From: CAYUNA01 sp047629355
GTDB taxonomy: Bacteria > Bacteroidota > Bacteroidia > Chitinophagales > Saprospiraceae
Length of the DNA: 38,094 nt
Direction of reading: 5' to 3'
NCBI GenBank assembly: GCA_047629355.1
Contig: JBLHWU010000029.1
Location: 1 to 38,094, forward strand
Positions 1-6,760 of this stretch are shown piece by piece. Position 1 is the first letter of the stretch; each line of letters begins with the position of its first letter. The notes beneath the pieces were generated by a model. That model saw only the letters and a list, made by a program, of their open reading frames with translations. It had not been told where the DNA came from and made no database searches. The translations under genes and the position numbers were made by a program.

Positions 1-96
1 AATCATTTTGCTATGAAAGCTAAAATTTACCTCGCTGCTAATAAAGCAGCTCTCAAAGAACTTCTTGCTCTCAAAGCTCAAACTTTGAGTGCGTAA
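1..96 (+). CDS. C-terminal end of an unidentified protein (partial)
   Basis: The first frame is open from the window edge to a TAA at 94-96, giving 31 codons that end in a Leu/Ala/Lys-rich stretch (LKELLALKAQTLSA) able to form an amphipathic helix. The codon pattern looks coding, and nothing else occupies this strand before nadC. I do not recognise the family; the gene body lies outside the window. It runs in the same direction as nadC with a spacer of about 124 bases. Confidence 0.45.
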   Translation, partial: NHFAMKAKIYLAANKAALKELLALKAQTLSA

Positions 97-220
97 CATC
101 AGTTAGTTATAATGCTTACAATTCTCCAAATATCTAAAAGTCTAAATATCCAAATATCCAACCTCAAAATTCCAATAAATTTCGTACTTTTACGCCCCCA
201 ATTCATAAAAAAAAATAACA

Positions 221-1078
221 ATGTTAGATACAAATACGAAAGCATTACTGGATAAATTCATCGAACGTAGCTTGCAGGAAGATGCACCAGAAGGCGACCG
301 GACTTCCTTGGCGTGTATTGACCAAAAGGCGCGAAACAAAGCCAAATTGTTGGTGAAAGACGTAGGAATTATCGCAGGAATCGAGGTTGCTAAGTACATT
401 TTTGAAAAAATAGATGATACTGCTGTTTTCACACAGCACATTCAGGATGGTAAGGAAGTTCGCTTTGGACAGGTCGCTTTTGAAATTGAAGCGACATCAA
501 GAGGCATTTTATTGGGTGAACGATTGGTGTTGAATACAATGCAGCGAATGAGTGGTATTGCAACCTTGGCCAATCACTTTGTTTTTGAAACAGAAGATTT
601 GGATGTCAAGGTTTTAGATACGCGAAAAACGACGCCGCAGATGCGCTTTTTGGAAAAAATAGCGGTCAAAATCGGTGGATGTCACAACTATCGACACAGC
701 TTGTCGGATTGGTTTATGATTAAAGACAACCACATTGACGCATGTGGCGGTATTACGCAAGCAATTAAGCAAGTAGAAGCATATCAAAAAGAGCATAATT
801 TGGATTTAGGGGTGACGATTGAGGTGCGAAACTTAGTGGAGTTGCACGAAGTTCTAAACGTTGGGAAAGTCACACGCATCATGTTGGACAATTTCGAATT
901 GCCTTTATTGTATGAAGCAGTCGCGACGGTCAATAAGCGTTTTGAAACGGAAGCATCAGGCGGTATCAATATTAATACGGTGCGAAGAGTAGCTAAAACT
1001 GGAGTAGATTATATCTCAGTGGGCGCGTTAACACACTCGGTGCCAGCGTTTGATTTGAGCCTGAAAATAGTGAAGTAA
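221..1078 (+). CDS. nadC: Nicotinate-nucleotide pyrophosphorylase (quinolinate phosphoribosyltransferase)
   Basis: This cytosolic enzyme converts quinolinate and PRPP to nicotinate mononucleotide, CO2 and pyrophosphate, the last step of de novo NAD ring synthesis. The 285 residues match the family's usual length. Visible signatures are the N-terminal EDAPEGDRTS, LNTMQRMSGIAT (about 105-115), DTRKTTP (133-139), the substrate-binding HNYRHSLSD (155-163), IKDNH (167-171), Glu201, MLDNF (221-225) and ASGGIN (245-250) followed by the phosphate-binding VDYISVGALTHS. The ATG at 221 starts the usual N-terminal helix, and no better start lies upstream. nadA and nadB are not adjacent. A GbsR-like regulator gene faces it on the other side of a foldback element at 1101-1261. 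Confidence 0.96.
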   Translation: MLDTNTKALLDKFIERSLQEDAPEGDRTSLACIDQKARNKAKLLVKDVGIIAGIEVAKYIFEKIDDTAVFTQHIQDGKEVRFGQVAFEIEATSRGILLGERLVLNTMQRMSGIATLANHFVFETEDLDVKVLDTRKTTPQMRFLEKIAVKIGGCHNYRHSLSDWFMIKDNHIDACGGITQAIKQVEAYQKEHNLDLGVTIEVRNLVELHEVLNVGKVTRIMLDNFELPLLYEAVATVNKRFETEASGGININTVRRVAKTGVDYISVGALTHSVPAFDLSLKIVK

Positions 1079-1100
1079 ATATTTTGAATGTTTAATGGTT

Positions 1101-1261
1101 AGTAAAAACGATTTAATAAGTTGGACCATAATGCGCCGTAATTTTTTCTTCTAAAGAATTCAAAAAATCGTTGCATAGCCTTCGTTACGGAACTATTTTT
1201 TGTGTTTTTTAGAAGGGAAAAGGACAAGCATAATGACCCAAGTTATTGAATCGTTTTTACT
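1101..1261. repeat. Foldback element, family C, copy 1
   Basis: The ends are AGTAAAAACGATTTAATAA on the left and its near-perfect inverted copy on the right (AATCGTTTTTACT). The complementarity continues inward (TTCTAAA against TTTTAGAA, CAAAAAAT against ATTTTTTG), so almost the whole 161 bp forms one hairpin with a loop near 1174-1194. It lies between the convergent nadC and the GbsR-like gene. It sits inside an older palindrome: arms 1084-1101 (TTGAATGTTTAATGGTTA) and 1299-1316 pair with each other across the element. The right flank is TA. A second copy is at 15877-16058. Confidence 0.75.
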
Positions 1262-1318
1262 TAGGGATTAATGATGCGCCACATTAACAATTAATCCATA
1301 ACTATTAAACATTCAAAC

Positions 1319-1819
1319 CTATTTTATCAACTTCATAAATGTACCGACAAACCAATTAGAGTCGGCTTTCGTCAACGTATCAAGCGTGGCATTGGCTTTG
1401 TTGCCAAATAATTTAATGTCTTTAACGACCTCTGTAAATGCTTTTTCTTCGGGACTGTTACCTTGCACACCGTCAATTTCCTCTAAAATCTTCAATAAAG
1501 GTTCTAATTCTTTCTTTTTTCGCTGCATGATAATTTTGCGAATCACTTCCCACATATCTTTTTCGGCTACAAAAAAATCTTTACGTTCTCCTGGAATCAA
1601 ATGCTTATAAATCAACCCCCAAGATGCTAGAGCACGAATGTTCATATTGGCATTGCCCAAAGAGATTTTCAACTCATCCATGATTTGCTGCGAACTCAAG
1701 GGTTCGGGCGAAATTAGTAGCAACGCATGAATTTGCGCCATCGTTCGATTGATACCCCACTCCGTCCCAAATGTACCAAATGCCTGCAAAAATTTTTCTT
1801 TACCTTCCTGTAATTCCAT
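1319..1819 (-). CDS. GbsR/MarR-like winged-helix transcriptional regulator
   Basis: A 166-residue protein with an N-terminal winged helix. The region INRTMAQIHALLLISPEPLS followed by QQIMDELKISLGNANMNIRALASWGLI reads as the helix-turn-helix and recognition helix, and ERKDFFVAEKDMWEVIRKII as the wing and start of a helical dimerisation tail. This order is typical of the GbsR branch of the MarR superfamily, whose known members repress osmolyte or efflux genes. The actual target here is unknown. The gene stands alone: nadC converges on it and the DUF4783 gene lies upstream on the same strand, separated by a strong palindrome. There is no sign of truncation. Confidence 0.8.
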   Translation of the reverse strand: MELQEGKEKFLQAFGTFGTEWGINRTMAQIHALLLISPEPLSSQQIMDELKISLGNANMNIRALASWGLIYKHLIPGERKDFFVAEKDMWEVIRKIIMQRKKKELEPLLKILEEIDGVQGNSPEEKAFTEVVKDIKLFGNKANATLDTLTKADSNWFVGTFMKLIK

Positions 1820-1897
1820 ATTTGTTAGATGACTTTGTGAAAATCATTATTAGGATTTATCAATTAACTCATTTTCCCGAAAACGCTGTAATCCTTG

Positions 1898-1968
1898 GGT
1901 GTGTAGCCTTTAGGCTACACATAAATTATTGATAACACTGTTCAAGCATAGCCTAAGGGCTACACACC
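1898..1968. repeat. Palindromic intergenic repeat (hairpin)
   Basis: Arms 1898-1917 (GGTGTGTAGCCTTTAGGCTA) and 1949-1968 are inverted copies with 19 of 20 positions matching, separated by 31 AT-rich bases. Each arm contains its own small palindrome (TAGCCTTTAGGCTA), so a four-way structure is possible. It lies upstream of the GbsR-like gene. No T-tract follows, so it is more likely a REP-like repeat than a terminator. No second copy is seen in this window. Confidence 0.7.
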
Positions 1969-2059
1969 GAGAGATATACGGTAATTCCTAAAATCTCAAT
2001 TTTAATTTTTCAATTGGTAACTCTGTCCAAAGGAAATAAAAATTTCACAAAATTGTTTT

Positions 2060-2092
2060 CAAAAAAAAGACAGCCACCAAAAGTAACTGCCT
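2060..2092 (-). terminator. Rho-independent terminator of the DUF4783 gene
   Basis: Read on the minus strand, AGGCAGTTAC, loop TTTT, GGTGGCTGTCT is followed by a run of eight T. The ten-pair stem uses three G-U wobbles. It lies about 60 bases past the stop of the gene at 2151-2540. Confidence 0.7.
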
Positions 2093-2150
2093 TTTTCCTA
2101 TTTTTTATTACCGTACCGTGCACCGTAAAACGTCCACAGTGCCCCGTTTT

Positions 2151-2540
2151 CTATTCTTTATCAAAGCGCAATTCCTGAATAACAGGTTGTGCACCACTAT
2201 TTTTCATATAAACATATACACGAAAAGTGCCGCCATTAGCGACCAAATTCCCAATGCAATATTGCGAGTCTTTGCCCTTTGACGTTCCTTGGTGCATTTC
2301 TTTAAATGACTGCGGTTTGTGTTGTGCAAAGAACTTTTTAACCACGGCTACTGCCTCGGTTTTGCTGTAATAATCTTCATTGTCCAACACCGATATTTCA
2401 ACCTGTGCATCAAAATAAGTACCCAATGCATCAGCATCTCCAGCACTAATGGCCTGAGAAATAGCAGATAAGCCATCAACTGGGTTGGTGGCAAAACTCA
2501 ACATTGGGATTAAAATGAAGACAAACAATAAATTTTTCAT
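2151..2540 (-). CDS. DUF4783 domain-containing secreted protein
   Basis: A 129-residue protein with a classical signal peptide (MKNLLFVFILIPMLSFA, cleavage near residue 17-19) and a compact domain resembling the SnoaL/NTF2-like fold. It begins DGLSAISQAISAGDADALGTYFDAQVEISV and ends with a beta-rich tail (GGTFRVYVYMKNSGAQPVIQELRFDKE). This arrangement is the DUF4783 family, which I know only from Bacteroidota and which has no established function. It is probably periplasmic. It is monocistronic, with its own terminator downstream and a 489-base gene-free stretch upstream. Confidence 0.8.
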   Translation of the reverse strand: MKNLLFVFILIPMLSFATNPVDGLSAISQAISAGDADALGTYFDAQVEISVLDNEDYYSKTEAVAVVKKFFAQHKPQSFKEMHQGTSKGKDSQYCIGNLVANGGTFRVYVYMKNSGAQPVIQELRFDKE

Positions 2541-3029
2541 AATCCTATTTTTTAATGAATAATTGGTTTTTCTTAAAAATTCAAATACCTAAGACCGTAA
2601 AAGTTCAAATATCTAAAATTCTATTTCAAAAAACGTATTTTCTACTTGTAAAAAGTAGTGAGGGGGAAAATTGTTCAATTAGCTTAGTCTAATTAATGGT
2701 CGGAAAAGTATGTGGAGGATAATTTATAAAAATTTCAAATGTGTTCTTTAATTTTTTGTATTAAATATTTAAAATAGCTTTAATTCAAGTGTAAAGAACG
2801 GGATTTGAAAAGAATAAAGTGTGTTTTTCGTGAAAATTCTTTCAAAAACGACTTTTGCCCACAAAAAGAAAAGGTTACTTTGTAGTAAAGAGTTGAAAAC
2901 AACACTTTTCCATAAAGTAACCTATTCGTTAATAATTCTATTTCTAAACCTGTCTTTATAATGCAGGATTACAAAAAGGATACAGTTTTTTTTTTGAAGA
3001 AAATAATTGCTTAGATTTGCTCAAAAAAA
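2541..3029. other. Gene-free AT-rich spacer with two weak palindromes
   Basis: No convincing ORF on either strand. The stretch holds AT-rich, partly repetitive text (variants of TTCAAATAC and TTCAAATATC near 2580-2615), an inverted pair GTTCTTTA / TAAAGAAC about 2746-2798, and a clear inverted pair AGGTTACTTT / AAAGTAACCT at about 2873-2923. The right end carries a candidate promoter for the next gene. Confidence 0.6.
2994..3019 (+). promoter_or_regulatory. Candidate Bacteroidota promoter upstream of the 3030 gene
   Basis: A TAGATTTG box (3012-3019) matches the -7 consensus TAnnTTTG, and a TTG lies at 2994-2996. The spacing of 15 bases is shorter than the usual 19-21, so the -33 assignment is weak. 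If the -7 box is used, the leader would be only a few bases long. Confidence 0.4.
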
Positions 3030-3368
3030 ATGATGATTGAATTTTCCAAGAAAGAGACCCATTCTGTTTTAAATAAATTTGAAATTGACCTCAAAGGAGA
3101 TACACCTTCAGAGAAAGAACTGTTTGAAATGCTCTGCGACCAAATCGCTTATATGATTGAATATCGCATGGAATTTTTATTGAGCTTGCTTTATCGCAAC
3201 GATATTTTGGAACATAAAATCAGTTTTGCTCTTTCGCCACATTGCCCCAACCCTGCTAATATTGCCCTAGCTAAGCTGGTGATGGAACGGCAACGTAAAC
3301 GCATTGAGACAAAGGCGTCGATTGAAGTTTTGCCAATTGAAGATATTGATGAAGAGTTGAAGCTTTAA
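3030..3368 (+). CDS. Small hypothetical protein
   Basis: A 112-residue, charged, predicted mostly helical soluble protein with no signal peptide or membrane segment. It has a central run of helices (EKELFEMLCDQIAYMIEYRMEFLLSLLYRNDILEHKI), a conserved-looking CPNPANIALAKLVMERQRKRIE segment and an acidic C-terminus. I do not recognise a named family. Two adjacent ATGs (3030, 3033) could start it. It appears to have its own promoter. Its TAA stop (3366-3368) coincides with the insertion point of a family A foldback element, so the last codons or the stop may have been changed by that insertion. Confidence 0.7.
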   Translation: MMIEFSKKETHSVLNKFEIDLKGDTPSEKELFEMLCDQIAYMIEYRMEFLLSLLYRNDILEHKISFALSPHCPNPANIALAKLVMERQRKRIETKASIEVLPIEDIDEELKL

Positions 3369-3557
3369 TCACGATAAAATAATAACTCCGCCATCTATCA
3401 AGTATTTCTTTTAGCCTTATTTTCCACTTTTAAAACAGTCATTATGTATAGATAACTCCTATTTCAAAAGTAAACATCTTTTGTCATTTCAATTGAAGTG
3501 GAGAAAAAAACCAAAATAGATGTTGCCAGATGGCGGAGTTATTCTTTTACCGTTACT
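3368..3557. repeat. Foldback element, family A, copy 1
   Basis: About 190 bp. The right end reads ACCGTTACT next to TA (3558-3559), and the left end (degenerate) abuts TA at 3366-3367. The inner arms AACTCCGCCATCTATCAA and its inverted partner CCAGATGGCGGAGTT pair strongly. The interior includes TTTTGTCATTTCAATTGAAGTGGAG, which is itself a small inverted module. Other family A copies are at 14166, 20128 (interrupted), 22750 (shortened) and 37723. Confidence 0.8.
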
Positions 3558-3580
3558 TAGTATAATTTCGCTAAATTTAT

Positions 3581-3588
3581 TATATTTG
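3581..3588 (+). promoter_or_regulatory. Candidate -7 box upstream of the small membrane protein gene
   Basis: TATATTTG fits TAnnTTTG. No good -33 TTG is seen at the expected distance, so this rests on one box. A start a few bases downstream would place the hairpin 3591-3641 at the very 5' end of the mRNA. Confidence 0.35.
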
Positions 3589-3590
3589 TA

Positions 3591-3641
3591 CTTAGTAGCT
3601 ATTCAAGTTAATAGTGTCGGATGATTTGAATAACTACTAAG
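3591..3641 (+). promoter_or_regulatory. Hairpin at the start of the 3775 gene leader
   Basis: Arms 3591-3606 (CTTAGTAGCTATTCAA) and 3626-3641 are inverted copies with 15 of 16 positions matching and a 19-base loop. There is no T-tract, so it is not a typical terminator. It may protect the 5' end of the mRNA or be a repeat remnant. Confidence 0.5.
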
Positions 3642-3774
3642 GAACGCGAAATAAATAACGCATCCTTTCCTATTTTATCAAAACACTGTTATCTTCCCAT
3701 ACACTACATTTTCCTGAAAAATAAAAAACCGTCCTCTTTATTACCTGTTTTTTTTACTTTATTAATACAAAACA

Positions 3775-4206
3775 ATGAATATCAACTTTAAAAACATCTC
3801 CATTGGTTCGCTTTTGGGCGGTATCGTTTTATTTCTAACAGGTTTTTTATGCTACGGAGTCTTGTGTGCAGATTTTATGGAAGCCAACTCAGGTTCGGCG
3901 ACGGGAGTGATGAAAGAAACGCCTGCTTTGTGGATGATTTTTCTCGGAAACCTGACAATGGCTATGTTACTAACCTATATCTTTGACCGATGGGCAGGCA
4001 TCAAAACCTTTGTAACAGGGGCGAAAGCAGGAGCAATTATTGGTCTATTGATTGCGGTCAGCTATGGCTTAATTACGATGGCAACTACAAATATCATGAC
4101 TTTCGAAGGAATTTTATGCGATTGGTGCTGTTCTACGTTGATGACGGCCTTAGCAGGTGGAGTCATTGGTTGGGCATTAGGAAAATGGGGCGATAGCAAA
4201 ACATAA
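3775..4206 (+). CDS. Small four-helix membrane protein (DUF1761-like)
   Basis: A 143-residue protein with about four membrane segments: residues 10-31 (IGSLLGGIVLFLTGFLCYGVL), 53-70, 83-102 (GAKAGAIIGLLIAVSYGLITM) and 117-135 (TLMTALAGGVIGWALG). Glycine-rich helices and a short loop between helices 1 and 2 recall the DUF1761 family, but the match is by general layout only and I am not certain. It is an inner-membrane protein of unknown function. It is preceded by a hairpin leader and followed by a strong terminator, so it is transcribed alone. Confidence 0.75.
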   Translation: MNINFKNISIGSLLGGIVLFLTGFLCYGVLCADFMEANSGSATGVMKETPALWMIFLGNLTMAMLLTYIFDRWAGIKTFVTGAKAGAIIGLLIAVSYGLITMATTNIMTFEGILCDWCCSTLMTALAGGVIGWALGKWGDSKT

Positions 4207-4225
4207 AAGCTATTATTTCATTTTG

Positions 4226-4272
4226 AAAAAAGGGCGAAATCTAGTTTTTATAATTTGATTTCGCCTTTTTTT
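4226..4272 (+). terminator. Rho-independent terminator
   Basis: The stem AAAAAAGGGCGAAATC / GATTTCGCCTTTTTTT with a 15-base loop lies 20 bases past the stop of the small membrane protein gene. Confidence 0.85.
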
Positions 4273-4356
4273 ATTTAAAAAATAATATCAGTACAGTCCT
4301 TAAAAAGGATACTCTTTTACCTATTTTCGCCCTGAATTTTTAAAAACTAAACTGAT

Positions 4357-5697
4357 ATGCCAACTGCCAATATCCTCATCATTGACGACGAAAACGACAT
4401 TCGTAAACTCCTTTCCCGCATCATTCGGCTGGAAGGTTATACCGTTTTTGAAGCCGAAAATGGCGAAAAAGGCAAGAAGTTACTACGCTCAGAGAAAATT
4501 CATGTTGTCCTCTGCGATGTAAAATTACCCGATGCCAATGGTGTTGATATGGTGCCCAAGCTCAAGGAAATCCAACCGCTTTGCGAAATTATTTTACTGA
4601 CCGCTTTTGGTACGATTGAAGACGGCGTGAGTGCTATCAAACGGGGTGCATTCGACTATATTACGAAAGGCGACGACAACAATCGCATCATTCCGCTACT
4701 AAATAGGGCAAAGGAAAAAGCCTTGTTGCAATGGCGGGTACATGAATTGGAAAATAAGGTCAGCGAACGTTATAATTTTGACCATTTGATTGGCGAATCT
4801 AAGCCGATGACCTTTGCGGTGAAGATGGCAAGGAAAGTGGCGACGAAAGACACAACCGTACTTTTGACGGGAGAAACGGGGACGGGGAAGGAAGTTTTTG
4901 CGCAAGCGATTCATTATGAAAGTCAGCGAAGTACCAAGCCATTTGTGCCTGTGAATTGTAGTGCGATTTCTAAAGAATTATTGGAAAGTGAAATGTTTGG
5001 ACACAAAATAGGCTCCTTTACGGGCGCGACAAAAGACAAACGTGGCTTATTTGAAGAAGCGAATAACGGAACGATTTTTTTGGATGAAATTGGAGAAATG
5101 GATTTGGGTTTGCAAGCCAAATTGTTACGTGTTTTGGAAACAGGAACCTTTTTAAAAGTAGGAGACACCAAGGAAACCAAAGTCGATGTCCGCGTCATTG
5201 CTGCTACTAATCGCGATTTGGAAAAGGAAAGTGAAGTGGGTAAATTTCGGCTTGACCTCTTTTATCGCTTGTCTGTTTTTAATATTAAGCTACCCAGCTT
5301 GAAAGAACGCCAAAACGATATTCCCTTACTCGCTGACTATTTTATTGATATGCATGCCGTCAAAATGAACGTGCAACCTCCCAAAATGACTGCAGATTTT
5401 AAAAAAGCCCTTCTCCACAATCGCTGGAAAGGAAACATTCGCGAACTCAAAAATGTTACCGAACGCGCCGTGATTCTTGCGGAAGAAGATTTACTCACGA
5501 CAGATTGCCTACCATTTGACTTTCTGTATGACAAATACGGCGAAGGTCAAATCAATTCGTTTCAACTCACCGATGTGGAACGCATACATATAAAGAAGGT
5601 CTTGGCTTATTCTAATGGTAATAAAACGAAAACAGCAGACTTGCTCGGTATCGGCGTTACTACTTTGTACCGAAAAATCGAGGAATACGGGCTTTGA
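4357..5697 (+). CDS. Sigma-54-dependent response regulator, NtrC family
   Basis: 446 residues: receiver domain 1-120 with acidic pair Asp10-Asp11, phospho-acceptor Asp54 (CDVKLP), Thr82 and Lys104; AAA+ domain about 142-375 with Walker A GETGTGKE (172-179), sigma-54 contact loop GSFTGA (219-224), Walker B TIFLDEIGE (239-247) and the FRLDLFYRL arginine-finger region (297-305); and a Fis-type helix-turn-helix at the C-terminus (NKTKTADLLGIGVTTLYRKI). It should activate RpoN promoters when phosphorylated. The contact loop has Ser where most relatives have Ala (GAFTGA). The next two genes on the strand are an ECF sigma factor and a histidine kinase, the latter a plausible partner. Confidence 0.93.
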   Translation: MPTANILIIDDENDIRKLLSRIIRLEGYTVFEAENGEKGKKLLRSEKIHVVLCDVKLPDANGVDMVPKLKEIQPLCEIILLTAFGTIEDGVSAIKRGAFDYITKGDDNNRIIPLLNRAKEKALLQWRVHELENKVSERYNFDHLIGESKPMTFAVKMARKVATKDTTVLLTGETGTGKEVFAQAIHYESQRSTKPFVPVNCSAISKELLESEMFGHKIGSFTGATKDKRGLFEEANNGTIFLDEIGEMDLGLQAKLLRVLETGTFLKVGDTKETKVDVRVIAATNRDLEKESEVGKFRLDLFYRLSVFNIKLPSLKERQNDIPLLADYFIDMHAVKMNVQPPKMTADFKKALLHNRWKGNIRELKNVTERAVILAEEDLLTTDCLPFDFLYDKYGEGQINSFQLTDVERIHIKKVLAYSNGNKTKTADLLGIGVTTLYRKIEEYGL

Positions 5698-6012
5698 ATG
5701 GTTAATGCTTAGGGATTAATGGTTAATGACGCGTTCCTTAACCATTCATTATGAAAGAGTACTCTACCAAAATGGAAGGGTTTTTACCCTGTCACATTTT
5801 TAATAAAAATTATATTTAGTCTTAAGTAACTGATAATCAATTATTTAGATAAAACTGGCATGGGTATGCCAGTTCACGGCCTCAAATTTGGAATATAGTA
5901 ATTGTCTTTTGGCGATAACAATTTTTGAAATCATCAAAAGAAACGAACAACCAAGACCATTACTTATATTAACTGACTAACGATTACGACCTAAGACTAA
6001 AATTTAATAATT
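5698..6012 (+). other. Spacer between the regulator and the ECF sigma gene
   Basis: No ORF. It begins with an imperfect palindrome (GAATGGTTAATG to ACCATTCATTA, about 5695-5750) that could end the upstream transcript. It then holds a perfect 9-bp hairpin at 5853-5874 (AACTGGCAT, loop GGGT, ATGCCAGTT). The hairpin may be an operator or attenuator for the sigma gene. Its GG and GC are separated by nine bases, not the ten needed for a sigma-54 -24/-12 promoter. Confidence 0.5.
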
Positions 6013-6537
6013 ATGAGTACGATTGAATTCAATAGCCATTTCGACCAGCTTCAAAAACGATTAATGCCATCTGCTTATAGACTTACGCACAACGTTGAAG
6101 ACGCAAAAGATTTGATTCAGGAAACTGCTTTACGTGCTTTCAACAATAAAGAAAAATTTGAAATGGGAACGAATTTTCGCGCTTGGGTAACGACCATTAT
6201 GCGAAATACGTTCATCAATATTTATAGAAAGAAGAAAAATCGTGCGACCTCTTCTGAGCCGAGTGACAGCTATATTTTTGTCAATGAAGGACACACCGAA
6301 GACAATGCTGCGGGGTCAAATATGATGATGGATGAATTGAAAAGTATCATCAGTGACTTGGACGAAACGTATAGAAAACCGTTTTTGATGTTTTTCGAAG
6401 GCTTCAAATACGATGAAATTGCAACCGATATGAACTTGCCGATTGGTACAGTGAAAAGTCGAATTTTCTTCGCTCGTAAGAAGTTGAGACAAACGGTTGG
6501 ATTTGCGTATAATTATGATACTTCCGTTATTCATTAA
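6013..6537 (+). CDS. ECF-type RNA polymerase sigma factor
   Basis: 174 residues. The sigma-2 region spans about 10-75 (MPSAYRLTHNVEDAKDLIQE, then FRAWVTTIMRNTFINIYRKKKN, the -10 recognition helices). The sigma-4 region spans about 112-165 (FEGFKYDEIATDMNLPIGTV then KSRIFFARKKLRQ, the -35 helix-turn-helix). Many Bacteroidota carry sigma factors of this type without an adjacent anti-sigma gene, and none is present here. It lies between a sigma-54 activator and a histidine kinase on the same strand, so its own transcription could depend on that two-component pair; this is inference. A terminator follows at 6603-6641. Confidence 0.9.
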   Translation: MSTIEFNSHFDQLQKRLMPSAYRLTHNVEDAKDLIQETALRAFNNKEKFEMGTNFRAWVTTIMRNTFINIYRKKKNRATSSEPSDSYIFVNEGHTEDNAAGSNMMMDELKSIISDLDETYRKPFLMFFEGFKYDEIATDMNLPIGTVKSRIFFARKKLRQTVGFAYNYDTSVIH

Positions 6538-6602
6538 CGAGTGTGAGTTGCAACACAACCATTTTAAAAAAAAAAATAGAGCAATCAGAAGTCTTCTTAC
6601 AC

Positions 6603-6641
6603 AAATATTTTCGTCGGGCAATGCTTGGCGAAAATATTTTT
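6603..6641 (+). terminator. Terminator after the ECF sigma gene
   Basis: AAATATTTTCG and CGAAAATATTTTT pair around a 15-base loop and end in T residues, 66 bases past the stop. Confidence 0.7.
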
Positions 6642-6694
6642 CATTTAATAAAACCCCTTAAATTCCTTAAAATCAGTGACTTATCAAGTCAACT

Positions 6695-6724
6695 AATTAA
6701 CCAATAACCAATTAACCGATAACT
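6695..6724 (+). promoter_or_regulatory. Tandem direct repeat upstream of the histidine kinase
   Basis: Two abutting copies of a 15-mer, AATTAACCAATAACC at 6695-6709 and AATTAACCGATAACT at 6710-6724, lie 37 bases before the start codon. The spacing and position would suit a dimeric regulator site, but similar low-complexity text is common in this genome's spacers. Confidence 0.35.
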
Positions 6725-6760
6725 AATCCCTCCTTTTTCTTAATTTTAAAGTTCATTTAT

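Noticed and set aside
5853..5874. Sigma-54 promoter-like text CTGGCATGGGTATGCC upstream of the ECF sigma gene
   Set aside because: GG and GC are nine bases apart instead of ten, and the sequence is better explained as a perfect hairpin.
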